From NCBI GenBank assembly GCA_934317205.1, contig CAKREL010000034.1:1-21276 (forward strand): DNA of 21,276 bases, given 5' to 3'. Below, in pieces: positions 1-6,854 of the stretch. Each line of letters begins with the position of its first letter. The first letter of the stretch is position 1. The position numbers were made by a program, and so were the translations under genes. Under the pieces are notes generated by a model. It did not search any database. It saw nothing but the letters and a program-made list of their open reading frames with translations, and had not been told where the DNA came from. Source of the stretch: an uncultured Eubacterium sp. (lineage in GTDB: Bacteria; Bacillota; Clostridia; Lachnospirales; Lachnospiraceae).

Positions 1-1
1 G

Positions 2-154
2 ATGGAACGGCATATAAATAAAAAAGCCAGACGAAGCTCCAGCAAAAATCACATCAAAGGTCCGAAAAAGCGGACAGATGAGGATAATGAACATTTTGCA
101 CAGGCATTTGAAAAAATGGTACGGATGGCAATGATAGAAGAAAAACACAAATAA
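2..154 (+). CDS. C-terminal part of an unrecognised small basic protein (5' end at or beyond the window edge)
   Basis: An open frame runs from an ATG at base 2 to a TAA at 152-154, giving 50 visible residues. The visible part is very basic and polar (KKARRSSSK, then GPKKRTDEDNE), followed by a short amphipathic stretch ending EKMVRMAMIEEKHK. No upstream sequence is available, so the ATG at base 2 may be internal and the gene probably starts outside the window. I do not recognise the family and see no catalytic motif. The promoter of the toxin-antitoxin pair begins about 20 bases after its stop, so it is probably a separate transcription unit. Confidence 0.35.
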   Translation: MERHINKKARRSSSKNHIKGPKKRTDEDNEHFAQAFEKMVRMAMIEEKHK

Positions 155-172
155 ATGCTGTAAAAATCTACG

Positions 173-200
173 TTGAATTTTACAACAATTTGTGTATAAT
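173..200 (+). promoter_or_regulatory. Candidate sigma-A promoter of the toxin-antitoxin operon
   Basis: TTGAAT (173-178) and a perfect TATAAT (195-200) are separated by 16 bases, and a start site near 207 would lie about 40 bases before the antitoxin ATG. GTTG and CAAC form a small inverted repeat over the -35 region (GTTG-N7-CAAC), which could be part of an operator. Autoregulation by the antitoxin is known for Phd/YefM systems, but no operator is proven here. Confidence 0.5.
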
Positions 201-248
201 AAAAGTAACAGAACCATATGAAATCGAGTAGAAAGGAGTTGAAAGAAT

Positions 249-497
249 ATGGCAAATATTTTACCGGTATCTGATTTGAGAAATTATAATGAAGTCTTAA
301 AAAATTGCCATAAAGGAGAACCAGTATATTTGACGAAGAATGGCAGGGGACGTTTTGTGGTTATGGATATAGAAGATTATGAACGTGAACGTGCAGAAAA
401 AAAACTTCTGATGAAGTTACAAGAAGCGGAAGATGCAGTAAAAGATGGCGAAGGCTGGCTGAACATGGATGAGTTAAAAGCACTTATGGGAGAATAA
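249..497 (+). CDS. Type II antitoxin, Phd/YefM family
   Basis: This 82-residue protein has the Phd/YefM layout. The N-terminal DNA-binding part is ILPVSDLRNYNEVLKN, followed by EPVYLTKNGRGRFVVMDIED, the conserved strand pair with 'LTKNGRG'. A charged C-terminal tail (about residues 45-82) would be the toxin-neutralising arm. The ATG at 249 follows AAAGGAG (232-238) with a 10-base spacer. The stop TAA (495-497) is one base from the next ATG, so the pair is translationally coupled. The family binds the partner toxin and represses its own promoter. Family assignment is strong; the name relB, yefM or phd cannot be settled from sequence alone. Confidence 0.9.
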   Translation: MANILPVSDLRNYNEVLKNCHKGEPVYLTKNGRGRFVVMDIEDYERERAEKKLLMKLQEAEDAVKDGEGWLNMDELKALMGE

Positions 498-498
498 A

Positions 499-798
499 AT
501 GTTAAAGTTACGAATTAATCCGATTGTGGTAACTGATTTGAAGGATATTCGGGATTATATTGCGGAAGACAATGAAGAATATGCTGCAAAGACCATAATA
601 GAAATATATGGTAAATTTGAAAATATTCAGATGTTTCCGGGAATTGGGTCAGACCTTTCTAAACGTGTCAGTTTTCGAACGGACTATAAATATACGATAT
701 GGGAAGATTACGTGATTATCTATAAAGTGAGAAATGAATATGTAGAAATTTATCGTGTAATCAATCGATATCGGGATATTACAAGAATTTTTGAATGA
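499..798 (+). CDS. Type II toxin, RelE/ParE family
   Basis: This 99-residue protein has the ParE/RelE fold signature. An N-terminal beta strand (LKLRINPIVVTDLKDIRDYI) leads into two helices ending in the NIQMFPGIGSDL turn. The core is YKYTIWEDYVIIYKV, and the C-terminal strand is VEIYRVINRYRDITRIF. The pattern 'D..I..YIA.D' followed by a 'YRVI..R.D' strand fits the ParE side (DNA gyrase poisons) better than classic RelE ribosome-dependent nucleases, but target choice cannot be read reliably. It starts one base after the antitoxin stop. Length is normal for the family and it looks intact. Its 3' end points at the broken PadR gene on the opposite strand. Confidence 0.88.
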   Translation: MLKLRINPIVVTDLKDIRDYIAEDNEEYAAKTIIEIYGKFENIQMFPGIGSDLSKRVSFRTDYKYTIWEDYVIIYKVRNEYVEIYRVINRYRDITRIFE

Positions 799-819
799 TT
801 ATAGAAGCAAGATGATAAT

Positions 820-1159
820 TTAATAGTTTTGTTTTTTGTGTAATTTTTTTGAATACTTTGTGTGGTTTTTAAGTATTTCTGTGTCAATTCTTCCAGTCGA
901 TCCTGACCAGATGATTCAATGTGATAATAGACACGAGTCATTCGTTTCCCGACTTGTTTTTTGTAATCAACAATATAGCCATTATCGATCATTTTATATA
1001 ATACTGGGTACATGGAACCTTCTGGAAAAGACAGGTATTCATTAGTGATATCACGTATAATCTGTCCAAGTTCATATCCGTAACAGTCCCCTTTTTGCTT
1101 AGTATGTGAAGAACTAACAATTCACAGGAACCTTTTTTGAAGGTGTTCCTTGATTTCAT
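820..1159 (-). pseudogene. PadR-family transcriptional regulator broken by a -1 frameshift
   Basis: Read on the minus strand from an ATG at 1159, one frame gives MKSRNTFKKGSCELLVLHIL then SKKG. The expected continuation DCYGYELGQIIRDITNEYL, then SFPEGSMYPVLYKMIDNGYI and VGKRMTRVYYHIE, lies in the next frame. Together they are a near-complete PadR winged-helix regulator of about 105 residues. The switch maps to the CCCC run at 1088-1091, where one base appears missing. The spot reads A-AAG-GGG on the coding strand, a possible -1 slippery heptamer, so translational frameshifting or a sequence error must be considered. The 3' end is unclear: the second frame stays open to base 750, over the toxin's 3' end, while a further shift in an A-run near 845-850 would give a family-like ending near 820. 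The membrane-protein partner often found after such regulators is absent. Confidence 0.75.
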
Positions 1160-1215
1160 GCACAAATGATTAGTTGGATATAATAACAATTTTGCTATTT
1201 CACATGTAATATAAC

Positions 1216-1251
1216 AAAGTGGCAGGAGATAAAAAACTTCTGGCACTTTTT
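1216..1251 (+). terminator. Terminator-like hairpin with T run
   Basis: Arms AAAGTGGCAGGAG (1216-1228) and CTTCTGGCACTTT (1237-1249) pair in 12 of 13 positions (one G-G mismatch, one G-T wobble) around an 8-base A-rich loop, and TTTTTG follows on the plus strand. It could end plus-strand transcripts from the toxin-antitoxin side, about 420 bases after the toxin stop. Confidence 0.55.
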
Positions 1252-1282
1252 GTCGTCGAATAAGTGTTAAGTTTCCTCCCAG

Positions 1283-1366
1283 GTAAAGCGGACATTCGCA
1301 TCCTCCTTACCCACCACTTAGTGCTCTACGCACTTGAAGCGGGGGAATGCTTATTCTGCGTTCAAA
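1283..1366 (+). repeat. Structured repeat, copy 1 (internally shortened)
   Basis: This copy begins GTAAAGCGGACATTCGCA and ends GCTTATTCTGCGTTCAAA, exactly like the 164-bp copy at 9673-9836. About 80 bases of the middle are missing: the 3' half of the first hairpin, the GTCGC arm, the 12-bp TGTCAGTGGGAG arm and the left ATAAGCAT-CCCCC arm. It keeps the AGTGC-tctac-GCACT inner stem and the downstream GGGGGAATGCTTAT strand. The shared ends suggest a mobile or recombining element. No open frame lies inside it. Confidence 0.8.
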
Positions 1367-1418
1367 TCAACGTATTTATGGGGTTATTTGCTTGAATATG
1401 TATAGAAAAAAGTAATTT

Positions 1419-1447
1419 TTGACTTTTTTTTTTGAAATATTTATATT
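1419..1447 (+). promoter_or_regulatory. Candidate sigma-A promoter of the secreted hypothetical protein
   Basis: TTGACT (1419-1424) is followed after 17 bases by TATATT (1442-1447); a shifted TATAAT at 1447-1452 overlaps it. The intervening DNA is a T-rich tract. The predicted start lies about 25 bases before the ATG at 1480. Confidence 0.5.
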
Positions 1448-1479
1448 ATAATTGTACGGATATAAGGTGGAATCTGAGT

Positions 1480-2022
1480 ATGAGACAAAAGTATAGTATA
1501 AATAAAATGCAAAGAATGATCTGTCTCTTCCTACTCATGCCGTTGATTTTGGGGATTATGATCAGTGGTATGCGTGCATCTGCGCAGGCCTTGTACCGTG
1601 CATGGAATCCGAATGCTTATAATGTGGAAGACATGACATGGAATTGTGAAGTGCGAGAAGAGAAAGAAGAACGTGAAGAGAGCGAAGAGAGAACAGTTAA
1701 TGAGATAGATATAGACCGGCAGATGGCCAGAGACCGCGTGTTGCTTGGAATGCCGGAGAATGAGTTAAGCCATGTACTTTGTCTGGACGATGATGGCATG
1801 GATTTAGCAGTTCAAAGAGCGGATGAGTATCAGGTTTGGTATGCAGAAGTCGATATTGCGCAACGGAAGATGCATGCAATTTCGGATACTGAGAATGCGA
1901 CGATGTTGCATACCGGCTACATTATAAATAAAAACATGAAAAAGGGTTATCCGTTAAAAGAAAGTTTAGAACCTTCAGGCGATCATATAAGTATAAAAAA
2001 TGTCAAATTATATCTGGTATAA
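1480..2022 (+). CDS. Secreted or membrane-anchored hypothetical protein
   Basis: I do not recognise this 180-residue protein. It starts at ATG 1480, preceded by AAGGTGG (1463-1469). A longer in-frame ATG at 1432 overlaps the promoter and has no ribosome site. The N-terminus has basic residues then a hydrophobic run (MICLFLLMPLILGIMISGM, about residues 13-31) and ASAQA, so a signal peptide or a single anchor is likely. An acidic stretch (about residues 58-71, EEKEEREESEER) follows. The rest is mixed and has one Cys in the LSHVLCLDDDGMD region. It carries its own promoter. An extracytoplasmic location is inferred from the N-terminus; no function is proposed. Confidence 0.7.
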   Translation: MRQKYSINKMQRMICLFLLMPLILGIMISGMRASAQALYRAWNPNAYNVEDMTWNCEVREEKEEREESEERTVNEIDIDRQMARDRVLLGMPENELSHVLCLDDDGMDLAVQRADEYQVWYAEVDIAQRKMHAISDTENATMLHTGYIINKNMKKGYPLKESLEPSGDHISIKNVKLYLV

Positions 2023-2132
2023 AAGAACCATCTCGGGATGAGAAGCAGGTATCTGTTATCAGATATGATAGAAATTGACTTCACAAATTGTGATGAATGA
2101 GATTTTTTAGTATATGATTGGAGGTATCACAA

Positions 2133-3476
2133 ATGGAGTTGGGCAATTCAATTTCATTATTATTTTGCATTCCATTTTTTGGAATGTTGCTTAGTATTGC
2201 AGTTTTTCCACTGGTAAAACCGGCCTGGTGGGAGAAAAATCAGAAGTATGCAGTTATCGCATGGTCATTGTTATTTCTGATACCGTTTGCAATTCGTTAC
2301 GGTTTTGGTGTAATGGGTGAGCAGTTACTGGAAGTAATTGTAGGTGATTATTTCACTTTTATTGTATTATTATTTGGACTTTTTTGTGTGGCTGGAAATA
2401 TTACAATTGAAGGTGAATTAAGTGGTTCACCGAAGGTAAATGTGATCATGCTTCTGATTGGTACTTTGTTATCTAGTTGGATCGGTACTACAGGAGCCAG
2501 TATGGTTATGATTCGTCCACTGATTCGTGCAAATAAATGGCGTTCCAGAAAGACACAGGTAGTTGTATTCTTTATTTTCCTGGTATCTAATATTGGTGGC
2601 TGTCTGACACCGGTTGGAGATCCGCCATTGCTTATGGGATTTATGCGTAACGTTCCGTTTTTCTGGAGTCTGCGTCTGATTCCTATCATGATCTTAAATG
2701 TTGTAATTTTGCTTGTAATCTTTTATATTTTGGACTCAAGAGCATATCGGAAAGATCTGGCAGATGGTATTGTACCGAAAGTACAGAGTAGTGATAAGGC
2801 AGCAATCCGTGTTGTAGGAGCGCACAATATTATTTTCCTTGCAGCAATTGTAGTTGCAGTTATTTTAAGTGGTGTGCTTCCATCTACAAAAACATTTGGC
2901 GGAGGCATCCATATTTTTGGAGAAGTAGAGCTTGCATACGCAGCACTGATAGAAGTCGCAATTATTCTGGCAGCTGCGCTTCTGTCTTTTAAAACAACTG
3001 ATAAAAAAGTGCGTACAGATAACCATTTTTCCTGGGGAGCTATTCAAGAAGTTGCAGTGCTTTTCATCGGTATCTTTATTACCATGATTCCTGCATTATT
3101 GATCCTGAAAGCAAAAGGGGCAGAGCTTGGTCTGACTCAGCCGTGGCAGATGTTCTGGGTAACCGGTGCAATGTCAAGTTTCCTGGACAACACACCAACG
3201 TATCTGGTATTTCTTACAACGGCAGGTACGCTTGGGGCAACGACAGGTCTGCAGACAAGTGTTGGTATTGTACCACAGGTTATGCTGGAGGCAATCTCCT
3301 GTGGAGCTGTATTTATGGGAGCAAATACGTATATCGGTAATGCACCGAACTTTATGGTAAAATCTATTGCGGAGGAAAATGGTATCCGTATGCCATCCTT
3401 TTTCGGATATATGACATGGTCCTTGCGATTCTTGATACCAGTATTTCTCGTTGATATGTTAATATTCTTCTTGTAA
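2133..3476 (+). CDS. NhaD/CitMHS-type ion transporter (putative sodium:proton antiporter or citrate transporter)
   Basis: This 447-residue polytopic membrane protein has roughly 11-12 hydrophobic segments. The clearest family mark is SNIGGCLTPVGDPPLLMGF (about residues 152-170), typical of ion-transporter-superfamily proteins annotated as NhaD-like antiporters or CitMHS transporters. A related second-half re-entrant motif is SSFLDNTPTYLVF (about residue 350), and GANTYIGNAPNFMVKSIAEE follows near residue 390. These paired half-motifs fit an inverted-repeat transporter core. The ATG at 2133 follows GGAGG (2120-2124) by 8 bases; an upstream in-frame TTG at 2118 overlaps that site and is rejected. 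Substrate (Na+/H+ or a carboxylate) cannot be told from sequence. The next gene is behind a separate T-box, so there is no sign of a tryptophan role. Confidence 0.82.
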   Translation: MELGNSISLLFCIPFFGMLLSIAVFPLVKPAWWEKNQKYAVIAWSLLFLIPFAIRYGFGVMGEQLLEVIVGDYFTFIVLLFGLFCVAGNITIEGELSGSPKVNVIMLLIGTLLSSWIGTTGASMVMIRPLIRANKWRSRKTQVVVFFIFLVSNIGGCLTPVGDPPLLMGFMRNVPFFWSLRLIPIMILNVVILLVIFYILDSRAYRKDLADGIVPKVQSSDKAAIRVVGAHNIIFLAAIVVAVILSGVLPSTKTFGGGIHIFGEVELAYAALIEVAIILAAALLSFKTTDKKVRTDNHFSWGAIQEVAVLFIGIFITMIPALLILKAKGAELGLTQPWQMFWVTGAMSSFLDNTPTYLVFLTTAGTLGATTGLQTSVGIVPQVMLEAISCGAVFMGANTYIGNAPNFMVKSIAEENGIRMPSFFGYMTWSLRFLIPVFLVDMLIFFL

Positions 3477-3502
3477 AAAAGTACAAGTTGATTAAAAAAG
3501 TG

Positions 3503-3531
3503 TTGACATCATCATGGTAAAGTGCTACTAT
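3503..3531 (+). promoter_or_regulatory. Promoter of the trp operon
   Basis: TTGACA (3503-3508), a 17-base spacer and TACTAT (3526-3531) form a near-perfect sigma-A promoter. Transcription would begin near 3538, just before the T-box stem I. Confidence 0.8.
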
Positions 3532-3559
3532 GACAAAAAATAAATGACAAAATAAAAAT

Positions 3560-3857
3560 CAATGAACAAAAGGAGTACCTTTGTGGAACTGCTTTACAGA
3601 GAGCCGGTGGTGGTGAGATTCCGGCAGGTAAGCATAAAGGGAATGGATTTGTGAGATGCAAAGCGAACGCAAGTAATTGCAAATAGCGGATGCCGTGTCC
3701 TCACGTTACAGGGGAAAGATATCGAAGAGATTCCGTATCGGATTAAGGTTGTGTGAAAGCAATAGTATCGTTGTAAAAAGCACAATAAATAAAGGGTGGC
3801 ACCACGAAATGTATATTCGTCCCTGGCTGTGAAAAATCACAGTCAGGGGCTTTTTTT
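3560..3857 (+). promoter_or_regulatory. T-box riboswitch, tRNA-Trp specific, controlling the trp operon
   Basis: The T-box core AGGGTGGCACCACG is at 3793-3806. Stem I can be drawn: ACAAA (3566-3570) pairs with TTTGT (3648-3652); CCTTT (3578-3582) with AAAGG (3636-3640); GCTTTAC (3591-3597) with GTAAGC (3628-3633); and GCCGG (3603-3607) with CCGGC (3621-3625) around a TGGTGGTGAGATT distal loop. The specifier loop GAATGGA (3641-3647) faces AGGAGTA (3571-3577) and presents TGG (3644-3646), the tryptophan codon. In this family uncharged tRNA pairs with the specifier and with the T-box bulge, which favours the antiterminator over the downstream terminator. Tryptophan starvation should therefore switch trpEGCFBAD on. 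Confidence 0.95.
3821..3857 (+). terminator. Intrinsic terminator of the trp T-box leader
   Basis: CCCTGGCTGTGA (3821-3832) pairs with TCACAGTCAGGG (3837-3848) with one G-T wobble and an AAAA loop, followed by GC and seven T (3851-3857). The antiterminator, which uses the T-box core just upstream, would compete with it. Confidence 0.93.
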
Positions 3858-3958
3858 GTTTGATAGGAAATTACGTTGAATTTTTTGTCAAATATGATTA
3901 AAGCAAAACCTTAGAATCCACGGGAGTATCTGCAGGATAGAAAGGACAGGATGATAAA

Positions 3959-5371
3959 ATGAAACGTACTTTGAGAGTTTACAAAAAAACCGTCAGCATC
4001 GTAAGTGAGACCGCCATAGGCATGTATCAGAATCTGGTGGGAGACAAAGTAGGATTCCTTCTGGAGAGTTACGACAAGAATTATGACCGTTATACGTTTA
4101 TGGGTGCAGAACCGGAAGAACTGATTTCTTCTGAGGGAGAATCCTTGGTAATTACAAAAGCAGATGGCACCAGAGAAGTCCGAAAAGGAAATCCATTGGA
4201 ATTACTCAAAATATATTATAGCGAATTTGAGATAAAGAATGATCACGAAGAACTGAATTTTTCAGGTGGATTGGTTGGACAGCTTGGATATGATTTTATT
4301 CGCTATAGTGAAATACTTCCGGATAATAATCCAGATGAAATTGGGATTGAGACGATTCAGATGATGCTCATGACCAAGTTTTTGATGATCGATCATGTGG
4401 CCGAGACTATGACAGCAGTAATATTAGAGAGCGATAATGCGGATGGAAAAGCAAAGGCATTGAAAGAAGCGGATGAGATGATTCGGGAAGCTAGAAAAAA
4501 CCGGGGGCAGGCAAGCAAATTTCAGTTTCATCGAGATGGAAAAATTATTCATCAGTCCGATAATTTGGAGGAATACAGTAAAAAGGTTGAAAAAATCAAA
4601 CATTACATTCGCGAGGGACATATTTTTCAAACGGTACTATCTCAGAGATGGACACTGGAAACGAAACAGAGTGGATTTGATCTGTATCGGGAGTTGAGAG
4701 AACTGAATCCATCTCCATATCTGTATTACTTTAATTTCGGTTCATTCGAGGTTGTCGGAAGTTCTCCGGAAATGATTGTGAAGCAGCAAGGAAAACGCGT
4801 TTATACCTGCCCGATTGCAGGCACAAGACCGAGAGGAAAAACAAAAGAAGAAGACAAATGCCTGATGGAAGAATTGCTGGCAGATGAAAAAGAAAAGGCA
4901 GAACATGTCATGCTGGTAGATCTGGCTCGGAATGATATGGGTCGTGTCAGCGAGTTTGGAAGCGTAAAAGTAACCGATTTTATGAAAATCCAGTATTACT
5001 CCCATGTTATGCACATCGTATCTCTGGTAGAGGGACGGAAAAAAGGAAAATATCATCCGTTTGATCTGATATCTTCCTTCCTTCCGGCAGGAACCTTAAG
5101 CGGAGCACCGAAGATCCGTGCCATGGAAATCATCGATGAACTGGAAACCGTACGAAGAGGTCTGTACGGCGGAGCTACCGGATATGTGGATTTCTCCGGA
5201 GATATGGATTTCTGTATCACAATCCGAACGATGGTTAAAAAAGGAAAAAAAGTATATCTGCAGGCGGGAGCCGGAATTGTGGCAGATTCCGTTCCGGAAA
5301 AAGAATATCAGGAGTGCTGCAACAAAGCTATGGCATTGGCAAAAACATTGCTGGCGGAGGAAAAACTATGA
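3959..5371 (+). CDS. trpE: Anthranilate synthase component I
   Basis: This 470-residue enzyme converts chorismate, with ammonia from TrpG, to anthranilate. The tryptophan-binding motif LLES (34-37) is present, so feedback inhibition is likely. The catalytic half carries NPSPYLYYFNFGSFEVVGSS, CPIAGTRPRG, HVMLVDLARNDMGRV, PAGTLSGAPKIRAMEIIDEL and GLYGGATGYVDFSGDMDFC, all standard chorismate-binding motifs. GTRPRG and LARND fit anthranilate synthase rather than isochorismate synthase. The ATG at 3959 follows an AGGACAGGA region. The last codons overlap trpG by 4 bases (ATGA, 5368-5371), typical of coupled synthesis of the two subunits. Expression is controlled by the T-box just upstream. Confidence 0.97.
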   Translation: MKRTLRVYKKTVSIVSETAIGMYQNLVGDKVGFLLESYDKNYDRYTFMGAEPEELISSEGESLVITKADGTREVRKGNPLELLKIYYSEFEIKNDHEELNFSGGLVGQLGYDFIRYSEILPDNNPDEIGIETIQMMLMTKFLMIDHVAETMTAVILESDNADGKAKALKEADEMIREARKNRGQASKFQFHRDGKIIHQSDNLEEYSKKVEKIKHYIREGHIFQTVLSQRWTLETKQSGFDLYRELRELNPSPYLYYFNFGSFEVVGSSPEMIVKQQGKRVYTCPIAGTRPRGKTKEEDKCLMEELLADEKEKAEHVMLVDLARNDMGRVSEFGSVKVTDFMKIQYYSHVMHIVSLVEGRKKGKYHPFDLISSFLPAGTLSGAPKIRAMEIIDELETVRRGLYGGATGYVDFSGDMDFCITIRTMVKKGKKVYLQAGAGIVADSVPEKEYQECCNKAMALAKTLLAEEKL

Positions 5372-5931
5372 TTTTATTGATTGATAATTACGATTCATTT
5401 ACATACAACTTGTATCAATATATGGGAATCTTCCGGGAGGATATTGAGGTGGTTCGAAATGACAAGATCACTATCGAGGAGATCCGCCAGATGGCACCGG
5501 AAAAAATCGTGCTTTCCCCGGGACCGAAAAGCCCAAAAGAAGCAGGTATTTGTTTGAATGTGGTAAAAGAGTTTTATGACAAGATACCAATCCTTGGTAT
5601 CTGCCTTGGACACCAGACTATTGGAGAGGCACTTGGTGGAACAGTCACTTATGCCAAAGAACTCTATCATGGCAAACAGTCGTTGATCAGGCACACCGGA
5701 ACGGGTATTTTTGATGGCATCGAATCACCTATCCAGGTAGCCAGATATCATTCTCTGGCAGTATCTGCAGAGAATTTACCAGATTGTCTGGAAGTGCTGG
5801 CAACTACTGAGGACGGAGAGATTATGGCAATGCAGCATAAGCAATATCCGGTGATCGGATTACAGTTTCATCCGGAATCAGTGTATACCGAACATGGAAA
5901 ACGCATGATAGAAAACTTTTTATCATTGTAA
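5368..5931 (+). CDS. trpG: Anthranilate synthase component II, glutamine amidotransferase
   Basis: This 187-residue class I amidotransferase releases ammonia from glutamine for TrpE. It begins MILLIDNYDSFTYNL and has the catalytic triad Cys79 (GICLGHQTIGEALGG), His168 and Glu170 (QFHPES), plus the oxyanion region SPGPKSPKEAG near residue 50. The ATG overlaps the trpE stop. GGAGG (5356-5360), inside the end of trpE, is its ribosome site with a 7-base spacer; the longer frame starting at 5314 is only trpE sequence read in another frame. It is a stand-alone subunit, not fused to TrpE or TrpD. It could also serve aminodeoxychorismate synthase, as TrpG does in some Firmicutes, but that cannot be judged here. 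Confidence 0.96.
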   Translation: MILLIDNYDSFTYNLYQYMGIFREDIEVVRNDKITIEEIRQMAPEKIVLSPGPKSPKEAGICLNVVKEFYDKIPILGICLGHQTIGEALGGTVTYAKELYHGKQSLIRHTGTGIFDGIESPIQVARYHSLAVSAENLPDCLEVLATTEDGEIMAMQHKQYPVIGLQFHPESVYTEHGKRMIENFLSL

Positions 5932-6003
5932 AATACAAATGTCACGAGCAGACTTGTAAAAACGAATCAAAGTGGAAACCAATTGTTGATTGAGAGGAAA
6001 AAG

Positions 6004-6777
6004 ATGATATTAGATAGAATTGTAGAAGATAAGAAAGTACGTCTGGTGGAACACAAATCCCGTATTTCACCGGCAAAGATGCGAAAACTGGCAGAACAGT
6101 GCGAGGCGCATCCGGCAAGTTTTTATAAAGGGCTTGCAAAACCGGGGATTTCCATTATCGGAGAATTCAAAAAAGCATCTCCAAGTCTTGGAAATATCAC
6201 CAGTCAGATTGACCTGACAAAGCGTATTGATGAATATAATGCTTCAGTAGATTGCATTTCCTGCCTGACAGAAGAAGACCATTTTCTGGGAAATGTGGAT
6301 TATCTGAAAGAAATTCGGGAAATTTCACCACTTCCGATTTTGCGAAAAGATTTTATGATCGATGAATATCAGTTTTATGAGGCTAAAGCAATCGGAGCAA
6401 ATGCAATCCTTCTGATCACCGGAATTTTAGACGATGTTCAGATGCATGATTTTTACCAGCTGACTACGGAACTTGGTTTAGATGCTTTGTTTGAAGCTCA
6501 TACGGAAGAACAGATGGACAGGGCACTGAATTGTGGAGCAAAAATCGTCGGTGTTAACAATCGCGATCTCAGAGATTTTTCTATTAAACTGGATACGACA
6601 AAGTGTTTGAGCAAGATGGTTCCAAACGACCGTATCTTTGTGGCTGAGAGTGGAATTGTGTCTGACGATGATGTAAAGTACCTGAAAGAATGCCGTGTGG
6701 ATGCTTTTTTGATTGGAAGGGCATTTATGGAATCCGCTAATCCACAGGAACTGGCAAAACACTGGAAGGCACTGTAA
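6004..6777 (+). CDS. trpC: Indole-3-glycerol phosphate synthase
   Basis: This 257-residue TIM barrel closes and decarboxylates CdRP to indole-3-glycerol phosphate. Motifs in order are GEFKKASPSLG (54-64, catalytic Lys in the first strand), LRKDFMID (113-120, the second catalytic Lys), GANAILLI, LFEAHTEEQMDRAL, VGVNNRDLRDFSIKL, VAESGI and FLIGRAF, the last forming the phosphate-binding end of the barrel. The start is ATG 6004 after GAGAGGA (5992-5998); a frame opening at TTG 5983 adds seven residues but lacks its own site. It directly follows trpG. In most Firmicutes trpD lies between the two, but here it does not. Confidence 0.96.
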   Translation: MILDRIVEDKKVRLVEHKSRISPAKMRKLAEQCEAHPASFYKGLAKPGISIIGEFKKASPSLGNITSQIDLTKRIDEYNASVDCISCLTEEDHFLGNVDYLKEIREISPLPILRKDFMIDEYQFYEAKAIGANAILLITGILDDVQMHDFYQLTTELGLDALFEAHTEEQMDRALNCGAKIVGVNNRDLRDFSIKLDTTKCLSKMVPNDRIFVAESGIVSDDDVKYLKECRVDAFLIGRAFMESANPQELAKHWKAL

Positions 6778-6802
6778 CAGATATAAAAAGTAACTGTGAA
6801 AA

Positions 6803-6823
6803 CGGATTGCGAATGTCCGCTTT
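6803..6823 (-). repeat. Structured repeat, copy 3: inverted 21-nt fragment
   Basis: The complement is identical over 21 bases to 9675-9695 (AAAGCGGACATTCGCAATCC plus G) and continues with one mismatch for about four more bases. It is the first hairpin of the repeat in opposite orientation, lodged between the trpC stop and the trpF start. Confidence 0.7.
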
Positions 6824-6854
6824 GCGATCAACAGGTACAGAAAGTGTGAGTGGC

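Noticed and set aside
2041..2110. Promoter for the transporter at TTGACT 2075-2080, with the CACAAATTGTG palindrome (2082-2092) as operator
   Set aside because: The -35 is good but no acceptable -10 follows at 16-18 bases; the palindrome is short and matches no regulator consensus I can name with confidence.
3594..3785. Minus-strand open frame in the trp leader
   Set aside because: It overlaps the T-box stem structures and resembles no protein; the RNA explanation is complete.
3871..3910. Second promoter between the T-box and trpE (ACGTTGAATTTT shared with 171-182)
   Set aside because: The shared 12 bases include a -35-like box, but no -10 lies at a usable distance before trpE.
6807..6854. 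trpF start at ATG 6807
   Set aside because: That ATG is inside the repeat fragment and the added residues are unlike TrpF, while ATG 6855 starts at the conserved MTRVKICGL.
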